The notes under the pieces were generated by a model. That model saw only the letters and a list, made by a program, of their open reading frames with translations, ran no database searches and was not told the DNA's origin. DNA of 42,989 nucleotides from Micromonospora endophytica (lineage in GTDB: Bacteria; Actinomycetota; Actinomycetes; Mycobacteriales; Micromonosporaceae): the NCBI RefSeq assembly GCF_003236305.1, contig NZ_POTX01000023.1, forward strand, positions 1 to 42,989. Reading direction: 5' to 3'. Below, one piece after another: positions 32,449 to 38,510 of this stretch. A program made the translations under genes and the position numbers. How positions within the stretch are numbered: the first letter of the stretch is position 1; the number at the start of each line of letters is the position of its first letter.

Positions 32449-33594
32449 ATGCCGGACAAGAAATACGACCTGACGATCGCAGCCACCTACTACGAACCGT
32501 ACGTCAGCGGCTTCACCCAAACGGTGCGCAGCATTGCCGAGGGTCTGTCCAATCGAGGTTGGCGGGTCGCCGTCGTCGCGGCCCAGCACGATCCCGAACT
32601 GCCGCTGCGAGACGTTGTCGGCGGGGTGGACGTCTACCGTTCTCCGGTGCTGATGCGGGCGGGGCGGAGGCTCATCGCCCCCCGCTACCCGATACTTGCC
32701 GGGCAGGTGGCGGGAAACTCGTCGCTGCTGCACCTCAACCTGCCGACGTCGGGGGCGGGCCTACTGACGTCACTGGCCCGCCGCGTACCGATGGTGAGCA
32801 TGCTGCACGCCGATCCCCACCTTCCGCAGAGCAGGTTCAGCCAGGGGTTGAGGCACGCCTCGGACGTCGCCTACCGGGCGGCCATCCGCCGCTCCGACGC
32901 CGTCGTGGCGACCAGCCACGACCAGGCGTACGCCTCCCGGTTCTGGCCGGTCATCCGCCACCGCAACTTCACCCCGATCGCACCCCCGTGCCTGGACCGG
33001 CGGGGCGGGCAACCCCACTACCGGGAGACCCGCGGCCTGCACGTCGGCTTCTTGGGGCGGATCGTGGCGGACAAAGGCATCGGATACCTGGTGCGGGCGT
33101 TCCAGCGGATCACCGACCCGGACGCCCGGCTGTTGATCGCGGGCAACTACCACACGGCCGCCGGCCGGAGCGACCTCCCCGTCGTGCAGGCGGAGATCGA
33201 CCGGGACAGCCGGGTACGGATCCTCGGCGAGCTGCGCGGCCGGGAGGTCAACGACCTCTACGCCTCCATCGACGTGTTCGCGCTACCGACGGTCGCCGGG
33301 TCGTTCGGCACCGTGCTGGCCGAGGCCATGATGTGCGGCGTCCCGTCGGTGACGACCGACCTCCCCGGCAGCCGGTACCCGGTCACCGCGACCGGATTCG
33401 GCCGGTTGATCCCCGCCGGCGACCCGAGGGCGCTGGAGCGAGCCATCTCCGAGTTGGCAACGGCGCCTCGGGAGTGGAAGGAGCAGAAGGCCCGCGCGGC
33501 ACGGGCCCGGTTCTCCGTGGCGACATCGCTGGATGCACACGAGGTCCTCTTCACCAGCCTTCGAGAACGAACCGCCTCTCGGCAACACCGATGA
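32449..33594 (+). CDS. GT4-type glycosyltransferase, paralogue B, with altered E-x7-E motif
   Basis: A 381-residue GT-B glycosyltransferase, paralogue of the gene at 23476-24624. It shares YDLTIAATYYEPYVSGFTQ, PPCLDRRGG, GFLGRIVADKGIGYL and AEAMMCGVPSVTTDLPG. The E-x7-E motif reads AGSFGTVLAE: the first Glu is G284, while E292 is kept. ATG 32449 is chosen because it aligns with the paralogue's N-terminus. An in-frame ATG at 32392 would add 19 residues; neither start has a strong ribosome-binding site, so the start is uncertain. It lies 74 bases after the flippase-like gene and 19 before a GT2 gene. It may use a different donor or acceptor than paralogue A. Confidence 0.87.
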   Translation: MPDKKYDLTIAATYYEPYVSGFTQTVRSIAEGLSNRGWRVAVVAAQHDPELPLRDVVGGVDVYRSPVLMRAGRRLIAPRYPILAGQVAGNSSLLHLNLPTSGAGLLTSLARRVPMVSMLHADPHLPQSRFSQGLRHASDVAYRAAIRRSDAVVATSHDQAYASRFWPVIRHRNFTPIAPPCLDRRGGQPHYRETRGLHVGFLGRIVADKGIGYLVRAFQRITDPDARLLIAGNYHTAAGRSDLPVVQAEIDRDSRVRILGELRGREVNDLYASIDVFALPTVAGSFGTVLAEAMMCGVPSVTTDLPGSRYPVTATGFGRLIPAGDPRALERAISELATAPREWKEQKARAARARFSVATSLDAHEVLFTSLRERTASRQHR

Positions 33595-33613
33595 AAGGAA
33601 GGGTTGGAGCCCG

Positions 33614-34627
33614 ATGAACGAGCAGCCACTGGTCTCGGTGATCATCCCGAACTACAACTACGCCAGCACGATCGGCGAGTGCGTCAAGGCGGCGAAGAGC
33701 CAGACGTACCCCGCCGTCGAGGTCATCGTGGCCGACGACGCCAGCACGGACGACTCGGTGGCGATCGCCCGCTCCCTCGGCGTCACCGTGTTGCAGGTCC
33801 CGGTCAACAGCGGCGTCTCCACGGCGCGGAACCTGGGCGCCCGACACGCCAAGGGCGAGGTGCTGTTCTTTGTGGACTCCGATGTCGCGCTCGATCCCGA
33901 CGCCGTCGAGCGGGCGGTCGAGTACCTGCGTACCGAACCGCAGCTCGGTGCGATCTGCGGCATGTACCGAGCCGAGCCGATGTTTCCCGACAGCCTGGTC
34001 AAGCGCTACCGCGCCATCCAGCAGTACGTGTGGTTCTGCGAGGTCGAGGGCGCCATCCCGGGCCTGCACTCGGCGCTGTTCGCGATGAGGAAGGAGACGT
34101 TCCTGGAGGTCGGTGAGTTCAACGACCGACTACGGTGGACCGAGGAGCAGGACTACGGCTTCCGGCTCAACGCCCGATACGAGGTCAAGGCCGTGCCCAC
34201 GATCCGGGGCCGGCACGACCACGACGGCACGCTGCGGGTGATGCTGACCAAGGTGTTCAACCGCACCCGGCTCGGTGCGCCGAACTGGTTGCGGCTGAAC
34301 AAGCTCCCCGGCGGCGCCGGCACCGGCTACCGGGCGTTGGGCAGCGCTTTCGTCCTGGCGGCCGTGATCGCACTTGTCTCGTCGGCACTTCTCGGCCCCT
34401 GGGCGCTCCTTGCCGCCGCGGTGCTGACCGGGATCGGCATCGCGTGCGACAAGCGCACCTATGCGTACGCGTACCGTCACCATGGGGTCGTGTTTGGACT
34501 ACAATTCACGGTGCTCCACCTCGCGGTGACGCTCACCTCGGCGGTGGCCGCCGGCATCGGCATCCTCCAGGGATTGCTGCTCCCAAGCATGACGCGACGG
34601 CTCTACCGCATCGAGAACCCCGCCTGA
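33614..34627 (+). CDS. GT2 family glycosyltransferase, membrane-anchored, paralogue B
   Basis: A 337-residue GT-A enzyme opening LVSVIIPNYNYASTIGE, with VADDASTDDSV, the D-x-D motif DSDVAL and an EEQDYGF acceptor-side motif. Two or three C-terminal helices (about 235-315) anchor it. It resembles the GT2 at 28328-29353 in domain order and length, implying duplication of a GT4/GT2 pair within the locus. GGAG lies four bases before ATG 33614; the upstream frame overlaps the GT4 gene and is ignored. It is probably co-translated with the preceding GT4. Confidence 0.9.
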   Translation: MNEQPLVSVIIPNYNYASTIGECVKAAKSQTYPAVEVIVADDASTDDSVAIARSLGVTVLQVPVNSGVSTARNLGARHAKGEVLFFVDSDVALDPDAVERAVEYLRTEPQLGAICGMYRAEPMFPDSLVKRYRAIQQYVWFCEVEGAIPGLHSALFAMRKETFLEVGEFNDRLRWTEEQDYGFRLNARYEVKAVPTIRGRHDHDGTLRVMLTKVFNRTRLGAPNWLRLNKLPGGAGTGYRALGSAFVLAAVIALVSSALLGPWALLAAAVLTGIGIACDKRTYAYAYRHHGVVFGLQFTVLHLAVTLTSAVAAGIGILQGLLLPSMTRRLYRIENPA

Positions 34628-34671
34628 CCCCCATGCGCCGGCATCAGCGGTGCCCGACCGGAAAGTTGGAC

Positions 34672-35610
34672 ATGACTGTTTCCAAGCAGCCTGACGCCCT
34701 GGGCTTCGATATCGACAGCACAGCGACCGAGGTGCTCACCGGCATCGACCTTTCCGGCAGGTTCGCCATCGTCACCGGCGGATACTCCGGTCTGGGTTTG
34801 GCGACCACCCGTGCCCTCGCCGCCGCCGGTGCCGAGGTTCTCGTCCCGGCCCGGCGTACGGACGTCGCGCGGGAGGCGGTCGCCGGCATCGACGGCGTAC
34901 AGGTCGACGAGCTCGACCTGGCCGACCTCGACAGCGTGCGGAACTTCGCGGACCGGGTCCTGGACTCGGGACGCAGCATCGACATCTTGATCAACAACGC
35001 GGGCATCATGGCCACCCCGCTGACCCGCGTCGGTCCGGGCTGGGAGGCGCAGTTCGCCACCAACCACCTGGGGCACTACGCCCTGGTCAACCGGCTCTGG
35101 CCAGCCCTCGTCGCCGACGGCGGCGCCCGGGTCGTCGTCCTCTCCTCAGGCGCCGGGGAGAACCCCCGCATCAACTGGGACGACTTGCACTTCGAGAACG
35201 GCTACGACAAGTGGGGGGCGTACAGCCAGTCGAAGTCGGCCAACATCCTCTTCGCCGCCGAGCTCGACCGGCTGGGGCGGGCGTCCGGGGTGCGCGCCTT
35301 CTCGGTGAACCCCGGCTACATCCTCACCCCGCTGCAGCGGCACCTCTCCAAGGAGGAGATGGTCGGTGCCGGCTGGATCGACGAGAACGGCACCGCCCTG
35401 CTGCCCGAGTTCCGGGCCCCCGAGCAGGGTGCCGCGACGCAGGTCTGGGCCGCGACGTCAGCCGGGCTGGAGAGTGAGGGCGGCAGCTACCTGCAGGCGT
35501 GCAAGGTCGTCAAGAGCTTCGACGGCCCCGAGGAGCGCGAGGCGGCCGAGCGGCTCTGGGCGCTGTCGGCCGACTTGACCGGCGTCGACGCGTTCGGCAA
35601 GTCGGCGTAG
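34672..35610 (+). CDS. SDR family oxidoreductase (retinol dehydrogenase-like)
   Basis: A 312-residue SDR with cofactor motif TGGYSGLG (35-42), LDLADLDSVRNF, NNAGIM, a catalytic serine in VVLSSGAGE and Tyr-x3-Lys in YSQSK. The longer C-terminus and the NHLGHYAL segment place it in the retinol-dehydrogenase/WW-oxidoreductase-like SDR subgroup. ATG 34672 follows a GGAAAG-like site; an in-frame ATG at 34633 is possible. It is downstream of the GT2 gene and is followed by a strong terminator, so it probably ends this rightward transcript. Whether it modifies a sugar or a lipid is unknown. Confidence 0.9.
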   Translation: MTVSKQPDALGFDIDSTATEVLTGIDLSGRFAIVTGGYSGLGLATTRALAAAGAEVLVPARRTDVAREAVAGIDGVQVDELDLADLDSVRNFADRVLDSGRSIDILINNAGIMATPLTRVGPGWEAQFATNHLGHYALVNRLWPALVADGGARVVVLSSGAGENPRINWDDLHFENGYDKWGAYSQSKSANILFAAELDRLGRASGVRAFSVNPGYILTPLQRHLSKEEMVGAGWIDENGTALLPEFRAPEQGAATQVWAATSAGLESEGGSYLQACKVVKSFDGPEEREAAERLWALSADLTGVDAFGKSA

Positions 35611-35669
35611 TCCGCGCCGCGGGGCCGGCACTCGTCGCTGACCACCCGGCCGGAACGTGACGCGCGAGG

Positions 35670-35710
35670 TGCCCCCGGTGGTCCGGTCAGTGACCGGTCG
35701 ACCGGGGGCA
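35670..35710 (+). terminator. Hairpin terminator after SDR gene
   Basis: TGCCCCCGGT (35670-35679) pairs perfectly with ACCGGGGGCA (35701-35710), with a CCGGTC/GACCGG stem nested in the loop. TATTGT at 35755-35760, downstream of it, could be the -10 of the next transcript. Confidence 0.75.
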
Positions 35711-35813
35711 TTCGCTCTCCCGGCACTGTCGGATGAAATCGATCAGGGTTGATGTATTGTGGGGAACGCCTCCGCTCGCGTCCTCCACTCGACCTGCTCG
35801 AGGAGTTGAAAAC

Positions 35814-37016
35814 ATGTTGCGACGGCGTTGTCGTCCGGTCCCCCTGCTGGCCGGGCTGCTCGTTCTGGTCCTGTCCGCGCTCCTGTTGCCACCGGCTTCG
35901 GCGGCCGGCACCGCCAGAGCCGACACATCCCAGACCAGCAGGGTGCCACTCACCGGGCTGCCGGACGGCCGGATGCTGATCGCGGAGAAGAACGGCACCG
36001 TCCGCGCCTACCACCCCGACACCGGCCTGGCGGCCGAGCCGGTGCTCGACCTGACCGCCCGGATCGACACGTCGGGCAACGAGCGCGGCCTGCTCGGCAT
36101 CACGCCAGCACCGAACTTCGCCCGGACCGGGATCCTCTACCTGGCGTACACGAGCCTCCCGGCCGGCGCGCTGACCCTGGCGCGAGTGCCCATCGGCGCT
36201 CCCGGGCGGCTACAGGTGCTGCTCACCCAGGAGCACGCCGAGTACAACAACCACAACGGCGGACAGGTGGCGTTCGGCCGCGACGGCTACCTCTACTGGT
36301 CCCTCGGCGACGGCGGGCACGCGAACGACCCGTTCAAGGCCGGCCAGGACCTCGGCACCCTACTCGGCAAGATCGTACGGATCGACGTCAACCGCAGCTG
36401 CGGGGCGAAGCCCTACTGCGTACCCTCCGACAACCCGTTCGTCCGCAAGCGCGACGCACGGCCGGAGATCTGGCTCTACGGGCTGCGCAACCCGTGGCGG
36501 TTCTCCGTCGACCCGGCCGACGGCTCACTGTGGATCGGTGACGTCGGCCAGGGCCTGGTCGAGGAGATCAACCACGTCCGCCCGTGGCAGGGCGGGGCGA
36601 ACCTCGGCTGGTCCTGCCGAGAGGGCACCCCGGTGTTCGACCCGGACCAGTGCCAGCCGGGCGTGAAGTACGTCGACCCGGTCTTCGAGTACGAACATTT
36701 CATGACCGAGAACTGCTCGGTGACCGGCGGCGTGGTCTACCGGGGATCCGCCACCCCGGAGGCACGGGGGACCTACATCGCGAGCGACTACTGCTCGACC
36801 CTCGCATTCGCCGTACGCCCCAAACCCACCGGCGGCTACGAGACCGCCACCATCGGCAACTTCCCCATCCAACCGACGGCGATCGACGCCGACGTGCACG
36901 GCGAACTGTACGCACTCAGTGACCTGCCGGGATGGCTGAGCCGGGTCCGGTTCGAGCGGGTCCCGCCAGCCGCTGGCGGCGGCGAGTCACCCACGTCGGT
37001 GGGAGGAGCACGCTGA
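35814..37016 (+). CDS. Secreted PQQ-dependent sugar dehydrogenase-like protein (GSDH)
   Basis: A 400-residue protein with a Sec signal (about 1-33) and a six-bladed propeller of the soluble glucose/sorbosone dehydrogenase type. Motifs include PDGRMLIAEKNGTVR, NNHNGGQVAFGRDGYLYWSLGDGG, LGKIVRIDVN, IWLYGLRNPWRFSVD and IGDVGQGLVEEIN, matching the PQQ/calcium-site region of Asd-type enzymes. The first blade looks short, since the segment before PDGR is nearly absent. GGAG lies eight bases before ATG 35814. Its stop overlaps the next start (TGATG), so the two are co-translated. It likely oxidises a sugar outside the membrane or has lost catalysis and binds glycans. Confidence 0.86.
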   Translation: MLRRRCRPVPLLAGLLVLVLSALLLPPASAAGTARADTSQTSRVPLTGLPDGRMLIAEKNGTVRAYHPDTGLAAEPVLDLTARIDTSGNERGLLGITPAPNFARTGILYLAYTSLPAGALTLARVPIGAPGRLQVLLTQEHAEYNNHNGGQVAFGRDGYLYWSLGDGGHANDPFKAGQDLGTLLGKIVRIDVNRSCGAKPYCVPSDNPFVRKRDARPEIWLYGLRNPWRFSVDPADGSLWIGDVGQGLVEEINHVRPWQGGANLGWSCREGTPVFDPDQCQPGVKYVDPVFEYEHFMTENCSVTGGVVYRGSATPEARGTYIASDYCSTLAFAVRPKPTGGYETATIGNFPIQPTAIDADVHGELYALSDLPGWLSRVRFERVPPAAGGGESPTSVGGAR

Positions 37017-37906
37017 TGACGCGCGGTGTCTACTTCCTGGCTAATGACGACTTCATCGAGCGGGCCATCGGCTTCCTCAGCAGCTTCCGTTTCCACAACC
37101 CGTCCATCCCGCTGTGCTTCATCCCGTTCGCGGAGAACTGCGCGGGCGTCGCCGGGCTGGCTGATCGGTACGACTTCACCGTGTGGAGCGACGACCGCGT
37201 CTTGCGTACCTGCGACGAGATCAGCCGGGAGTTCCACGACGGCGTGACGATGGGTCACTACCGCAAACTGGCCATGTGGCAGGGCGACTTCGACGAGTTC
37301 CTCTACGTCGACTCGGACACGATCGTGCTGGATTCGGTCGACGTCGTCTTCCCGTACCTGGACCGCTACGACTTCGTGACCTCGCACTCGCACATTCCTG
37401 AGATCCGCCAATGGGTGTGGCGTGAGTCGATCTACGACACCGGGCTGCTCAACCGGGAGCAGATCGAGTACGCCACCAACACCGGGTTCGTCACCTCGCG
37501 GGCCGGTCTGATCGACCCCGAGGAGGTGCTGCGCGATCTGGCGGCGCCGCTCGCGCTCGCACCCCACATGGAGTTGCTCTGCCGCGAGCAGCCGTTGCTG
37601 AACTACCTCATCGTGACCTCCGGGCAGCCGTACTCGAGCCTGTCGCGCATCGCCGAAGAGACGAACGACCCGGACATCCCGCAAGAACAGTGGGCCGGTC
37701 TCGACATCGGCCGAGTGGAGGCGGGCCGGCTGGTGCCCTCGCGGGTCAGCCGGGTGCTGCTGGTGCACTGGGCCGGGGAGTGGGAGCGAGTACGCGCCCA
37801 GGGCGGACAGCTCCCGTACCACGAACTCTGGCAGCATTACCGCGCCATGGCCGACGACGGGCCGCCCGCCGGCATCGGCGTGGACGAGTTGGCGGACGCC
37901 AGGTAG
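37016..37906 (+). CDS. GT-A-like nucleotide-sugar transferase family protein
   Basis: A 296-residue protein beginning MTRGVYFLANDDFIERAIGFLSSFR. Its core YRKLAMWQGDFDEFLYVDSDTIVLDSVD holds a D-x-D motif (D99, D101), as in GT-A transferases of the GT8-like group. It resembles cyanobacterial and actinobacterial Npun_R2821-like proteins; that match is from memory. No transmembrane helix is visible, so it is cytoplasmic. GGGAGGAG precedes an ATG that shares a base with the preceding stop. It is the last gene before the tRNA fragment and probably belongs to the glycan cluster. Confidence 0.75.
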   Translation: MTRGVYFLANDDFIERAIGFLSSFRFHNPSIPLCFIPFAENCAGVAGLADRYDFTVWSDDRVLRTCDEISREFHDGVTMGHYRKLAMWQGDFDEFLYVDSDTIVLDSVDVVFPYLDRYDFVTSHSHIPEIRQWVWRESIYDTGLLNREQIEYATNTGFVTSRAGLIDPEEVLRDLAAPLALAPHMELLCREQPLLNYLIVTSGQPYSSLSRIAEETNDPDIPQEQWAGLDIGRVEAGRLVPSRVSRVLLVHWAGEWERVRAQGGQLPYHELWQHYRAMADDGPPAGIGVDELADAR

Positions 37907-38053
37907 ACCGGGCCACGATAGTTCCCCTACTCATCGGTGCCCCGCCCACCGGCGGGCCACCAGCCCCCCGGATGCCAGCACCAATGCTCAACACTTCCCC
38001 GCCCTGCGTCGCCAACGGGGTGTGGCAGCGCGTCCCAGACGGCGTACGCGAAG

Positions 38054-38091
38054 AAGGCCCTGACCGGCAGGGTTCTGCCAGTCAGGGCCTT
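38054..38091 (-). terminator. Terminator downstream of the tRNA-Lys fragment
   Basis: AAGGCCCTGAC (38054-38064) pairs perfectly with GTCAGGGCCTT (38081-38091), and a GGCAG/CTGCC stem continues inside. On the minus strand it lies just past the CCA end of the tRNA fragment and is followed by T-rich CTTCTTC, so it looks like the native terminator of the tRNA gene. Confidence 0.75.
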
Positions 38092-38097
38092 GCTTGG

Positions 38098-38145
38098 TGG
38101 TGCGCCGCCAGGGACTCGAACCCCGAACCCGCGGATTAAGAGTCC
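38098..38145 (-). tRNA. tRNA-Lys(CTT) 3' fragment, probable attachment site
   Basis: On the minus strand this segment reads as the 3' part of tRNA-Lys: the end of the anticodon stem, loop CTCTTAA (anticodon CTT), a T-arm with TTCGAGT, seven acceptor-stem bases GCGGCGC, discriminator A and encoded CCA. The matching 5' acceptor strand (GCGCCGC) and D-arm do not occur upstream in the next ~350 bases, so the tRNA is incomplete. A 3' tRNA piece starting at the anticodon is the usual scar left by integrases that target tRNA genes. I read it as the chromosome-side att site of an element lying to the right. Confidence 0.75.
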
Positions 38146-38510
38146 ACGTTCTTCGATGTCGGGCTCTGTCGCCTGATGTTGAGAGCTGCCGTTTGAGCAG
38201 GTGAAGGGGCCGATGACATGCTGCGTCGTGTCGTCGGCTCCGGCACCGTTCCGGGACGTTTGGTCTCCCCTCGGTCCCCCGGAAGCCCCCCGAACCGGCG
38301 GGTTCACCCCAGCTCGGCGGGGTGACGTGTCTCGTTCAGGTTGATCAACCGACGCCAGCAGACCCCGCTTCTGGCCGATGAGAGTACGCAGGAACGGCCT
38401 CCGAATGCAGGTGGAAATGAGACACATGAGCTACGGCCGGCGGTCCAATCCGGTCGTTGGTCATCGCGTTCTACCGCCTGGGTGTGGCGATACTGCGCGA
38501 CTGGCCGTCC
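38146..38510. other. Gene-free gap at the island's left end
   Basis: No credible coding region is seen. The gap holds a short hairpin (TCACCCC/GGGGTGA, 38304-38325) and a smaller GAACC/GGTTC stem just left of it. These may terminate leftward transcription from the zinc-ribbon nuclease gene. Confidence 0.5.

Noticed and set aside
22430..37906. A polyketide or peptide antibiotic cluster suggested by the SARP gene
   Set aside because: No PKS, NRPS, terpene cyclase or RiPP genes are visible; the surrounding genes are glycosyltransferases and envelope functions.
38098..38220. A complete tRNA-Lys gene
   Set aside because: The 5' acceptor strand and D-arm matching the 3' part are not present in the adjacent sequence, so only a fragment can be called.
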